A stretch of 39,793 nt of DNA, taken from assembly GCA_015067615.1 (NCBI GenBank), contig SVMD01000018.1, positions 1 through 39,793 of the forward strand. Direction: 5' to 3'. The translations under genes and the position numbers were made by a program. Origin of the DNA: Oscillospiraceae bacterium (GTDB lineage Bacteria; Bacillota; Clostridia; Oscillospirales; Oscillospiraceae). This document shows positions 23,131-32,600 of this stretch, piece after piece (positions within the stretch are counted from its first letter, which is position 1; each line of letters opens with the position of its first letter). The notes under the pieces were generated by a model, which was not told the origin of the DNA, did not search any database, and worked only from the letters and a program-made list of their open reading frames with translations.

Positions 23131-24450
23131 ATGAAAGTAGTCAAATTCGGCGGCAGCTCCATGGCTGATGCCGGTCAGTACCGCAAGATCCGGGATATCC
23201 TCCTGGCAGACCCCGAGCGCAAGGTGGTGGTTGTGTCCGCCGCAGGCAAGCGCTTCAAGGACGACCACAAGATCACCGACCTGCTCTACCTGTGCCACGC
23301 CCACACCCAGTACGGTGTGGACTGCTCCGGCATTTTTGAGATGATCTCCTCCCGCTATATCCAGATCCGCAATGATCTGGGCATCGACCTGGATCTGGAG
23401 ACCGAGTTCGCCGCCCTGAAGCAGCGCATCGACAACAAGGAGCTGAACGCCGACGAGATCGCCTCCCGGGGCGAGTATTTCTCCGCCAAGCTCATGGCCG
23501 CCTTCCTGGGCTTCCAGTTCTTCGACTCCGCCGACTGGGTCAAGTTCAACTTCGACGGTTCCGTGGATCAGGAATCCACCTACGAAGCCCTGCAGAACCA
23601 GGTGGTCCAGGGTATCGGCGCTGTCATCCCCGGCTTCTACGGTCTGATGCCCGACGGCCATATCCGCACCTTCTCCCGTGGCGGTTCCGACATCACCGGT
23701 GCCCTGGCCGCCGCCGCCCTGGACGCGGAGGTGTACGAGAACTGGACCGACGTTTCCGGTATTCTCATGGCCGACCCCCGGCTGGTGGATAACCCCCAGG
23801 CCATCCCCGAGGTGACCTACGATGAGTTGCGGGAGCTGAGCTACACCGGCGCTTCCGTCCTCCATGAGGACGCCATTTTCCCGGTGCGCGAGAAGAATAT
23901 CCCCCTGAATATCCGCAACACCAACGAGCCCGAGGCCCCCGGCACCATGATCCGGGAGCGCTTTGACGGGGATTCCGACCCCCACCGGTTCATCACCGGT
24001 ATCACCGGCAAGAAGGACTTCACCATTATCAGCCTGAGTAAGCGGGGCATGAGCAACCAGGTAGGCGTGCTGCACAGGGTCCTGACCATCCTTGTGCGCC
24101 ACAACATCAGCGTTGACTACGTGCCCAACGGTATCGACAATGTGTCCGTGGTGCTCCCCACCGAGTCCATTGCCTCCAAGCTCTACACCATTCTGGGCGA
24201 GATCCAGCAGGAAGTGGAGCCCGATACCCTGGATGTCCACGACCAGATCGCCATTGTTGCCGCCGTTGGCCGGAAGATGGCCTACCGGCCCGGTATTTCC
24301 GGTAAGATCTTCGCCGCCCTGGGCGAAGCGGGCATCAATATCCGCATGATCAACCAGGGCCCCGACGAATTGAACATCATCTTCGGTGTCGACAACCGGG
24401 ACTTCAAGGCTGCCATCAAGGTGCTGTACAACAGCTTCGTCAGCATGTAA
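23131..24450 (+). CDS. lysC: Aspartate kinase
   Basis: Phosphorylates aspartate, the entry step to lysine, threonine and methionine. The 439-residue protein begins MKVVKFGGSSMADAGQYRKI (kinase signature KFGGSS at 5-10), with SRGEYFSAKL and RTFSRGGSDITGALAAAALDAEVYENWTDVSGI in the catalytic domain and two C-terminal ACT domains (from about 310: FTIISLSKRGMSNQVGVLHRVLTIL; then IAIVAAVGRKMAYRPGISGKIFAALGEAGINIRMI). The start ATG at 23131 has GAAGGA upstream; the in-frame region before it belongs to a repeat. The ACT domains imply feedback control by lysine and/or threonine. Confidence 0.95.
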   Translation: MKVVKFGGSSMADAGQYRKIRDILLADPERKVVVVSAAGKRFKDDHKITDLLYLCHAHTQYGVDCSGIFEMISSRYIQIRNDLGIDLDLETEFAALKQRIDNKELNADEIASRGEYFSAKLMAAFLGFQFFDSADWVKFNFDGSVDQESTYEALQNQVVQGIGAVIPGFYGLMPDGHIRTFSRGGSDITGALAAAALDAEVYENWTDVSGILMADPRLVDNPQAIPEVTYDELRELSYTGASVLHEDAIFPVREKNIPLNIRNTNEPEAPGTMIRERFDGDSDPHRFITGITGKKDFTIISLSKRGMSNQVGVLHRVLTILVRHNISVDYVPNGIDNVSVVLPTESIASKLYTILGEIQQEVEPDTLDVHDQIAIVAAVGRKMAYRPGISGKIFAALGEAGINIRMINQGPDELNIIFGVDNRDFKAAIKVLYNSFVSM

Positions 24451-24474
24451 TTTCGAGATTGAGAGGTAATGACT

Positions 24475-25476
24475 ATGAAACTCTACACTGTTGCAATCCT
24501 GGGTGCCACCGGCGCTGTGGGCCAGGAGATGATGAAGATCCTGGAGGAGCGGGATTTCCCCGTGGGCAAGCTGATCCCCCTGGCATCCGCCCGTTCCGTG
24601 GGCAAGAAGCTCACCTTCAAGGGCCAGGAGCTGACCGTTCAGGAGGCCTGCGACGAGGCCTTCCAGGGCGTGGATATCGTCCTGGGTGCCGCCAGCAACG
24701 CTCTGGCCAAGCAGTTCGCTCCCGCCATCGTCAAGGCCGGTGCTGTCTTTGTTGACAACTCCTCCGCCTTCCGCCTGGATCCCAAGGTGCCCCTGATCGT
24801 CCCCGAGGTGAATCCCGAGGACGCCAAGAACCACAACGGCATCATCGCCAACCCCAACTGCTCCACCATCATCACCATCACCGCCGTCAATGCCCTGAAT
24901 AAGCTCAGCCCCATCCAGGCCATGACCGCCTCTACTTACCAGGCCGTTTCCGGCGCCGGCGCCGGCGGCCCCATCGAGCTGATGGAGGAAGTGGAAGCCC
25001 TGCGGGAGGGTAAGACTTACGAGCCCAAGGTCTTCTCCCACCAGATCGCCTACAACCTGATCCCCCAGATCGGCGGCGAGCAGTTCGAAGGCTACACCTC
25101 CGAGGAAATGAAGATGCAGAACGAGGGCCGGAAGATCATGCACCTGCCGGAGCTGAAGGTCTCCTGCACCTGCATCCGGGTGCCCGTGGTCCGCAGCCAC
25201 TCCATCTCCGTGAGCCTGCGCTTCGGCCGCCACGTCACCGTGGAGGAGGTCCGTCAGGTTCTGGCCGACGCTCCCGGCGTCAAGCTGGTTGACGACCTGG
25301 CCAACAAGCAGTATCCCATGCCCCTGGAGACCTCCGACCAGGATCTGGTCTTCGTGGGCCGTATCCGTCCCGACCTGACCGACGATAACGGCATCTGCCT
25401 GTGGTGCTGCGGCGACCAGGTCCGCAAGGGCGCTGCCACCAACGCTATCCAGATCGCCGAGCTGCTGGTAAAGTAA
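24475..25476 (+). CDS. asd: Aspartate-semialdehyde dehydrogenase
   Basis: NADPH-dependent reduction of aspartyl phosphate to the semialdehyde. The 333-residue enzyme has the NADP-binding GATGAVGQEM (residues 10-19), the catalytic Cys in IANPNCSTI and the general acid His in RVPVVRSHSISVSLRF. An ATG six bases upstream (24469) is only 2 nt from GAGAGG, while the ATG at 24475 is 8 nt from it. Last gene of hom-lysC-asd, followed by a terminator. Confidence 0.95.
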   Translation: MKLYTVAILGATGAVGQEMMKILEERDFPVGKLIPLASARSVGKKLTFKGQELTVQEACDEAFQGVDIVLGAASNALAKQFAPAIVKAGAVFVDNSSAFRLDPKVPLIVPEVNPEDAKNHNGIIANPNCSTIITITAVNALNKLSPIQAMTASTYQAVSGAGAGGPIELMEEVEALREGKTYEPKVFSHQIAYNLIPQIGGEQFEGYTSEEMKMQNEGRKIMHLPELKVSCTCIRVPVVRSHSISVSLRFGRHVTVEEVRQVLADAPGVKLVDDLANKQYPMPLETSDQDLVFVGRIRPDLTDDNGICLWCCGDQVRKGAATNAIQIAELLVK

Positions 25477-25494
25477 TATCTATATCATGTGTAA

Positions 25495-25529
25495 CGCGCC
25501 TGTGGGTTTTCCGCAGGCGCGATCTTTTT
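25495..25529 (+). terminator. Terminator of hom-lysC-asd
   Basis: Stem CGCGCCTG-T-GG/CC-G-CAGGCGCG with a TTTT loop, then ATCTTTTT. A second small hairpin (CCGGTCA..TGACCGG, 25543-25564) and a TTTTTT at 25585 follow. The remaining bases to 25660 show nothing else. Confidence 0.85.
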
Positions 25530-25662
25530 GTTATGAGAATCCCCGGTCAGGACAGCATGACCGGTCCCCCGGAGAGGATGGTCCTTTTTTCACATCCTGC
25601 AGCGGCGTATGAATAATTTCAGTAGTTTTCGGAAAAAATTGGATAAAATTTTACAAAAATAT

Positions 25663-25691
25663 TTGATTTTTCTGTCCTTGCGTGCTATACT
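25663..25691 (+). promoter_or_regulatory. Promoter of ppdK
   Basis: TTGATT (25663-25668), 17-bp spacer, TATACT (25686-25691) in an AT-rich stretch, about 85 bp before the ATG. Confidence 0.72.
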
Positions 25692-25775
25692 ATTTGCGCG
25701 ATATTGTATGTATCGATAAAAACACAAAAAACAGGCCAAAATTTGCCTGTTTACATTTTGAAAGGGGTAGAATAA

Positions 25776-28409
25776 ATGTCTCACAAGTACGTTTACCTGT
25801 TTACCGAAGGCAACGGCTCCATGCGCGAGCTGCTGGGCGGTAAGGGCGCCAACCTGGCTGAAATGACCAACATCGGTCTGCCTGTCCCCCAGGGTTTCAC
25901 CATCTCCACCGAAGCCTGCACCCAGTATTATGAGGACGGCCGGAAGATCAACGACGATATCCAGGCCGAGATCATGGAATATGTTGATAAGCTGGAAGCC
26001 ATCACCGGCAAGAAGTTCGGTGATCTGGAGAACCCCCTGCTGGTCTCCGTCCGTTCCGGCGCCCGCGCCTCCATGCCCGGCATGATGGACACCATCCTGA
26101 ACCTGGGTCTGAATGAGGACGTGGTCAAGGTCATGGCCGAGAAGTCCGGCAACCCCCGTTGGGCTTACGACTGCTACCGCCGCTTCATCCAGATGTACTC
26201 CGACGTCGTCATGGAAGTGGGCAAGAAGTATTTCGAGGCTCTGATCGACGAGATGAAGGAAGCCAAGGGCGTCAAGCTGGACGTTGAGCTGACCGCTGAG
26301 GATCTGAAGGAGCTGGCTGAGCAGTTCAAGGCTGAGTACAAGTCCAAGATCGGCACCGACTTCCCCTCCGACCCCAAGGAGCAGCTGATGGGCGCCATCA
26401 AGGCCGTGTTCCGCTCCTGGGACAACCCCCGCGCCAATGTTTACCGCCGCGACAACGATATCCCCTACTCCTGGGGTACCGCCGTTAACGTCCAGTCCAT
26501 GGCCTTCGGCAACATGGGCGACGACTGCGGCACCGGCGTTGCTTTCACCCGTGACCCCGCTACCGGCGAGAAGAAGCTGATGGGCGAGTTCCTGACCAAC
26601 GCCCAGGGCGAAGACGTGGTTGCCGGCGTCCGTACTCCCATGCCCATCGCCGAGATGGCTGACAAGTTCCCCGAGGCTTTCAAGCAGTTCGTGGAAGTTT
26701 GCTCCATCCTGGAGAACCACTACCATGACATGCAGGACATGGAGTTCACCGTCGAGCACGGCAAGCTCTACATGCTGCAGACCCGTAACGGCAAGCGTAC
26801 CGCTCAGGCCGCTCTGCAGATCGCTGTTGACCTGGTTGCCGAGGGCCACAAGACCGAGGCCGAGGCCGTTCTGATGATCGACCCCCGTAACCTGGACACC
26901 CTGCTGCATCCCCAGTTCGACACCAAGGCCCTGAAGGCTGCCACCCCCATTGGTCGTGGTCTGGGCGCTTCTCCCGGAGCTGCCTGCGGCCAGGTCGTCT
27001 TCTCCGCTGAGGACGCTGAAAGCTGGAAGAACGCCGGCAAGAAGGTCGTTCTGGTCCGTCTGGAGACCTCTCCCGAGGACATCACCGGTATGAAGGCCGC
27101 TCAGGGCATCCTGACCGTCCGCGGCGGTATGACCTCCCACGCAGCCGTCGTTGCCCGCGGCATGGGCAAGTGCTGTGTCTCCGGCTGCGGCGAGATCAAC
27201 ATGGACGAGGAGAACAAGCAGTTCACTCTGGCCGGCAAGACCTACCATGAGGGCGACTGCATCTCCATCGACGGCTCCACCGGTAACATCTACGACGGCC
27301 TGATCCCCACCGTTGACGCTGAGATCTCCGGCAACTTCGGCACCATCATGGGCTGGGCTGACAAGTTCCGCACCCTGAAGGTCCGCACCAATGCCGACAC
27401 CCCCACCGACGCCAAGAAGGCCCGCGAGCTGGGCGCAGAAGGCATCGGCCTGTGCCGTACCGAGCACATGTTCTTCGAGGCTGACCGTATCGCCGCATTC
27501 CGCGAGATGATCTGCTCCGATACCGCTGCCGAGCGCGAGACCGCTCTGGCAAAGATCCTGCCCTACCAGCAGTCCGACTTCGAGAAGCTGTACGAGGCTC
27601 TGGAAGGCATGCCCGTCTGCATCCGCTTCCTGGATCCCCCCCTGCATGAGTTCGTGCCCACCACCGAGGAGGACATCGCTCTGCTGGCCAAGACTCAGGG
27701 CAAGACCGTTGAGCAGATCAAGGCCATCATCACCTCCCTGCACGAGTTCAACCCCATGATGGGTCACCGCGGCTGCCGTCTGGCCGTCACCTATCCCGAG
27801 ATCGCCAAGATGCAGACCTCCGCTGTCATCCGGGCTGCCATCAACGTCTCCAAGGCTCACCCCGACTGGAACCTGGTCCCCGAGATCATGATCCCCCTGG
27901 TCGGCGACGTCAAGGAGCTGAAGTACGTCAAGAGCGTGGTCGTCGAGACCGCCAATGCTGAGATCGCCGCTGCCGGCGCTGATCTGCACTACGAGGTCGG
28001 CACCATGATCGAGATCCCCCGCGCCTGCCTGACCGCCGACGAGATCGCCCAGAACGCCGACTTCTTCTGCTTCGGTACCAACGACCTGACCCAGATGACC
28101 TACGGCTTCTCCCGTGACGACGCCGGCAAGTTCCTGAACGCCTACTACGATTCCAAGATCTTTGAGAACGATCCCTTCGCAAAGCTGGATCAGACCGGCG
28201 TTGGCAAGCTGATGAACATGGCCTGCACTCTGGGCCGTGCCAACAACGCTAAGCTGCATGTCGGTATCTGCGGCGAGCACGGCGGCGATCCCACGTCCGT
28301 TGAGTTCTGCCACTCCATCGGCCTGGACTACGTGTCCTGCTCCCCCTTCCGCGTGCCCATCGCCCGCCTGGCTGCCGCTCAGGCTGCTATCAAAACTGGG
28401 GAGGCATAA
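25776..28409 (+). CDS. ppdK: Pyruvate, phosphate dikinase
   Basis: Reversibly converts pyruvate, ATP and Pi to PEP, AMP and PPi; in anaerobes it often works glycolytically to gain ATP from PPi. The 877-residue protein has the N-terminal ATP-grasp domain (LLGGKGANLAEMTNIGLPVPQGFTIS; SVRSGARASMPGMMDTILNLGL), the swivelling phosphohistidine domain with catalytic His in GGMTSHAAVVARGMGKCCVSG (near residue 455) and the C-terminal PEP/pyruvate TIM barrel with GIGLCRTEHMFF, FGTNDLTQMTYGFSRDD and the catalytic Cys in GICGEHGGDP. Length matches the family. AAAGGGG precedes the ATG. Codon use is extremely biased, as in pckA. Confidence 0.97.
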   Translation: MSHKYVYLFTEGNGSMRELLGGKGANLAEMTNIGLPVPQGFTISTEACTQYYEDGRKINDDIQAEIMEYVDKLEAITGKKFGDLENPLLVSVRSGARASMPGMMDTILNLGLNEDVVKVMAEKSGNPRWAYDCYRRFIQMYSDVVMEVGKKYFEALIDEMKEAKGVKLDVELTAEDLKELAEQFKAEYKSKIGTDFPSDPKEQLMGAIKAVFRSWDNPRANVYRRDNDIPYSWGTAVNVQSMAFGNMGDDCGTGVAFTRDPATGEKKLMGEFLTNAQGEDVVAGVRTPMPIAEMADKFPEAFKQFVEVCSILENHYHDMQDMEFTVEHGKLYMLQTRNGKRTAQAALQIAVDLVAEGHKTEAEAVLMIDPRNLDTLLHPQFDTKALKAATPIGRGLGASPGAACGQVVFSAEDAESWKNAGKKVVLVRLETSPEDITGMKAAQGILTVRGGMTSHAAVVARGMGKCCVSGCGEINMDEENKQFTLAGKTYHEGDCISIDGSTGNIYDGLIPTVDAEISGNFGTIMGWADKFRTLKVRTNADTPTDAKKARELGAEGIGLCRTEHMFFEADRIAAFREMICSDTAAERETALAKILPYQQSDFEKLYEALEGMPVCIRFLDPPLHEFVPTTEEDIALLAKTQGKTVEQIKAIITSLHEFNPMMGHRGCRLAVTYPEIAKMQTSAVIRAAINVSKAHPDWNLVPEIMIPLVGDVKELKYVKSVVVETANAEIAAAGADLHYEVGTMIEIPRACLTADEIAQNADFFCFGTNDLTQMTYGFSRDDAGKFLNAYYDSKIFENDPFAKLDQTGVGKLMNMACTLGRANNAKLHVGICGEHGGDPTSVEFCHSIGLDYVSCSPFRVPIARLAAAQAAIKTGEA

Positions 28410-28532
28410 GCTGTACTTCGAATTTTCCATCGGTTTCGAGGAAGCGAAGAAGTATAGACAAGCCAACGGACAGATCCTCCGTCGCAATCAGTGGCAAGAT
28501 CTGACCTGCCAGGTTTATATCTAACAAATGGC

Positions 28533-28568
28533 AATGCGCCTACCGTCTTGCGACGGTAGGCGCATTTT
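28533..28568 (+). terminator. Terminator after ppdK
   Basis: A perfect 15-bp stem AATGCGCCTACCGTC/GACGGTAGGCGCATT with a TTGC loop, running into a T-run. It is about 120 bp past the ppdK stop. The 38 codons before it (ending at 28524) form an open frame with no start of its own and no recognisable product. Confidence 0.9.
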
Positions 28569-28622
28569 TTGTTGTGCGATTTGAATCGCCGTTATTTTTC
28601 GGCTTTGTAGCCGTTTACAGAA

Positions 28623-28802
28623 CTAGCTGCGAGGACGTCCCCGCCGGAAAATTCTGTGTCGGCTACAAAGGCAAGTGTTAACGGCACCATGGTAATCGAA
28701 ATCTAAAACAGTATTATCTCTCTTAACAGCTTGCGTTAAAAGATCCAAAATAAAAGGTGTAGCCAAAGCATTAAATTGAAAATGCTGTTCCTCATTGATC
28801 AT
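28623..28802 (-). pseudogene. Orphan reading-frame remnant, 59 codons
   Basis: From the ATG at 28802 the minus strand reads MINEEQHFQFNALATPFIL, then a further 40 residues to a TAG. The same frame is open upstream for about 27 more codons (including CNQRCGTLPIGH) without a start codon. The sequence looks protein-like rather than random, but no ribosome site is present and I do not recognise the family. It is probably a decayed gene fragment at the left edge of the accessory island. The rest of 28567-28961 is lower-GC DNA with a small hairpin (CGGCTTTGTAGCCG near 28600) and nothing else I can name. Confidence 0.35.
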
Positions 28803-28961
28803 GTGGCCGATAGGAAGTGTACCACAACGCTGCTTACAATTACTAATAAACCTCGCTAGGATGCAGGCATATGGTATTGTTGCCCGTATGATTTTTATTT
28901 AAGAATTACTTAATAATTCCTCTGTTAATATGAGTGCAGAAAGCTGAAAGGAGCCCCGTAT

Positions 28962-29423
28962 ATGTTTTTAAGAATCCTGAAAAAAGACCTGCAAAGGCGA
29001 AAAAACACCAATGTAATATTGCTGGTATTTATTATGCTGGCATCCACGTTCATTTCCAGCAGTGTAAATAATGCAGCCGCTGTATTAGGCGGCATTGATT
29101 CCTTATGGGAAAAAGCAAACATGCCGGATCTCCTGGCAGCATCTATCCAAACCGACATGGTGGAGGACACACTTGCAAAACTCGAATCCATGGATTCCTA
29201 TGATGCGGTTCCAGCGGTTGTTCTGGGTACGTCTCAGCTTATCTGTAACGGAGTGGCCGTTGAGCAATCCAGCCCCTATCTGATCCCCTTCGTTGAACAG
29301 CAGTTGCTTTTCTTTGACGAAAGCAATGAGCCCATCACAGAGGTCTGCCCTCGATCAACACTATTTGCACATCCACACTTATACCTTGAAAATTTCATAT
29401 TGAACCGGAGGGGAATTCGTTAA
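28962..29423 (+). pseudogene. Truncated FtsX-type ABC transporter permease fragment
   Basis: AAAGGAG precedes an ATG starting MFLRILKKDLQRRKNTNVILLVFIMLASTFISSS, the N-terminal cytosolic tail and first membrane helix of FtsX/MacB-type permeases. The extracellular region continues to about residue 126 (LLFFDESNEPITEV). After that the sequence changes character (CPRSTLFAHPHLYLENFIL) and stops at residue 153, whereas intact family members have several hundred residues and further membrane helices. No partner ATPase is adjacent. This is a broken gene whose remainder was replaced by unrelated DNA at about 29345. Confidence 0.7.
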
Positions 29424-29424
29424 C

Positions 29425-29613
29425 TTGGCTCGTCGAAAGAAGCTCGTCAACAATTCCGGTATTCCGTAGCATGAGATTCAGTACATTACTCAGTGTACCC
29501 TTCCTAATATCATCGCATTCTATGAGAGCGAGGAGGGTCAATGGGAATTCCTAGAATGGAATGCTCAACGAGAAGCGGATCATGCAGAAGGAAAGGAAGA
29601 TGAAAGCTGCTAA
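29425..29613 (+). pseudogene. Small mobile-element-type ORF interrupted by an amber codon
   Basis: Read from TTG at 29425 (GGAGGGG at 29407-29413), the frame gives MARRKKLVNNSGIP, TAG at 29467-29469, then HEIQYITQCTLPNIIAFYESEEGQWEFLEWNAQREADHAEGKEDESC to TAA. Both halves fit one small protein of the kind found in Clostridia mobile elements: a basic MARKxK start, then a LLPxIxxFYESEEGQxEFxEW helix. Those small proteins have no assigned function. Codon 15 being TAG breaks it unless the stop is read through. A terminator follows at 29621. Confidence 0.55.
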
Positions 29614-29620
29614 GAATACA

Positions 29621-29653
29621 GAGGAGCCGTCATATGACGACTCCTCGTTTTTT
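29621..29653 (+). terminator. Terminator downstream of the small ORF
   Basis: Stem GAGGAG-C-CGTCA/TGACG-A-CTCCTC with a TA loop, then GTTTTTT. The T-run is only on the plus strand, so it does not end the STAND gene. An intact terminator suggests recent decay of the small ORF. Confidence 0.82.
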
Positions 29654-29683
29654 AGAAATATGATATGAATTGTTTTACCCTAG

Positions 29684-32600
29684 TCATTCTAACAGTTCTT
29701 TTATCTCCTCATGCTTTATCCGTGCTCTCCAGATATCAATGTCATTTTGTACTTTTTGCTTATGTTTCAAAAATTTCAACCCGGAGAGCATAGGTAGAAG
29801 TGAGGTCAAATACGTAATACGTTCTTGCATATAAGGAATCATACTTCCCCAACCACCCCAATGAGAAGGTTCTAGGGGCAATTCTTCAAACAATTCATAG
29901 TCATCATTCTGTTCCAGAAGCTTTCTTAATGCCACTGTTCTTTGTTCTGTCTTATGCTCTTTAATAGCAGAGAAAAGATTGTACATTCGTTGCTTGTCTT
30001 GATAAAACGATTGAATTGTATATTCAATCCATTCACTTTTCCGCTGTTCAATTATGTCTCCGCCATCTTTAGGTTGTAACAATTGCCCAACCACTGCCCG
30101 ATATATTATGCTATGTCCATCTGCTTTTTCGAATAGATAATTAGAAATTCTATTCATGTAATCCATGTGTTGATCTTCTTGCCAGATATGAGCCAAACGC
30201 TTTGCCCATGTTTTTGGGATACTGTAAGTAGAAGTTCCCTTGAGAATTAACTCATCGAGATACCGTTCTAAGAAAGTCTTATCCTGTTTAATGATTGCTT
30301 CAAGCAACTTTCCGTCAGAATCCTCATTTCCCGAATAAACAATACCTTTCAAGTATATATCTTCCAGCAAGGAAATATCTCTTATATACTGTGAAACTAC
30401 TTCTGACGCTTCAGTATGGTATGGATTCATCATAAAGAAGAAGTATAGATTGAATGCAAATGGCGACTCATCGTAGTGGTTTGCTATAATTCTACTTGCT
30501 TTTATAATAAAATCTTTATCTATGCGCTCATATTTTTTAATCTCATCAATTGGACGGTAGGGGGCCGAGCGTAGCTTTTGAGGTGGGGTCTGCAAAAAGT
30601 CCAGAAGCGCCTCTGCCCAGGTGGTAGATATTTGGTCTTCCGGTAGTTCAACATACAGTTGCCATAGCCACACATTCTTCTGTGAAAAATCACATGATTC
30701 AATCATTTCTTTGACATTCTCTGCAGGCATAGTGTTAAAAAGGCGCGAAATAATGTTACCTGAGCGTATGTCATAGGGGGTATCAGCATCAATATACGCT
30801 TTTACCACAGCATTATATAACGCTGAATTCGATGAAAACGCCTCTAGTGCATACTCGATTCCTGCTGATAGTAGTCGCGCATCTTTGTCAATAGCCGTCA
30901 GACATTCTCTGCATACATTCAGTAAGTATTGAAAATCCTGAAGATCATAATTCTTAACCATGTTCTGCACACGCGTCTTGTGCAAAGTGCGACGTTCATC
31001 GTAACTTAGTTCTAGCATTTCAAGATGATCGAACTTCAATGTGTGGTAAATTGTGAACTTAGGTGAGTCAATGAATGGAATAAGTGCTTCTATACAGCCA
31101 TATTCTATGCGCTGAGCTAGCTTTGCGATATGCTCTGCGATTACGCAGTGATAGATGTTATCTGTTGACAACAAGGAGAAAAAGCAGATTACTTTTTCGA
31201 ATTCCTGTTTAACTATCTCATAATCTACCTTATTTCCCCCTTCTTGGCAATAATCACGGAGCAGGCTTTCTATTTCTTCTTTGCACATATTATTTTGGTA
31301 GATTTTTAATAGCTGATTCCATAACATGCCACGATATTGTGAAACAGCATCATCCATGATAAGTGGCACCGTGTAGAAGATGACTGAATTTCTTCGCCCA
31401 CTTTCTGTCCTTGAAAAACTGAGTTTCAAAAACTGCTCAGCCACTCTAACAAATAGAAGCAAATCTTCATCGCTGGGATTGTCTTCTACCAAAGCACAAA
31501 GCCGTTCAACAACCGCTTTTTGCGTATAATAGCCATATTGATTGGAATCTCTCTTGACACCCAGGCGAGACACAAGGGCAGAATAAATTTCTTCAAATAA
31601 GTCTGGACGTTTTTTATAGTAGAGAAGTAGTAGTTCAAGTGCCTCTGGCAGTTGCGAGTGATTTATGAAACTGCATAGGATACTTATTATTTCATCATTG
31701 ATGCTCTTCTCATTATCGTTTTTCTTAAACTCTATCGAACGAACATCAAACGGATGTAACGTCTCTTGGTCTATCAATTCCTTTAGAATTAGAAGTGTTT
31801 CTGTTGGACGGACTATGTGAAACGCCTTAAAGAAGGGGAAGAAATTATCTTTATCCGTTTGAAGGTGATCCCAAGCACACTTAATTTCTTCTTCCACGTA
31901 TTCCTGGACAGCATGGTCAGAAAAAACATTAAAAAGAATGTTGCAGGTAGATATTGTTCTTTCTTTGTTAATAAAGAAAGATATATCGATCATTTTGCTC
32001 AGCGGAATCACTTTTTTGTCTACAAAAACATACTTAATAAGGTAGTTGCTGAAGCTTTGATCTGAGATTCTGGCAGCTTTATTATGCCGCAAGTCTACCA
32101 ATTCCATATCGTGAAAATGTCTTAAATCAGTAAGAAACTGATCTGCAGTAATTTTTGTAGCAGCAAAGATCACCTCTAATCGATTAAGGTTATCCAGGTG
32201 TAATGCTTCAAAAAATGCGATAATACCGGCGGAGATGATTCCTGTTTCACCACTGGTAATTATTTCGATTTGCTTTCCATAGTAGCTATCGTATAATTCT
32301 GTGGCATCTCGAATGGAGGCTAGATCGTTTGCCTCTGATGCAACCTTACCCGCCAACATCGCCAGCCGTGCATTTCCCTCTGCTATGGCGACAATGCGGT
32401 CTAAATACAGCGGATTTTTAATCTCAAGGGTGATCTCCATCAGTTTTTTGATATCGTCATCCTTTAATAATCCGACTTTTAATATTTCAGGCCTTTCGAC
32501 AGCAAGGATCTGAGATACAACCTGGCTGCGAGCATAATCTCTCACTGTCATTACGATTTTTTTAATACTCTTTGGACCTAAAGCTGCCTTTTGCAAATAG

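Noticed and set aside
23098..25233. 711-codon open frame antisense to lysC and asd
   Set aside because: Same cause: a composition shadow of two well-supported genes.
25590..28487. 965-codon open frame antisense to ppdK
   Set aside because: Extreme GC-biased codon use in ppdK leaves the opposite strand without stops; the translation is low-complexity (G, V, L, H, Q) with no ribosome site.
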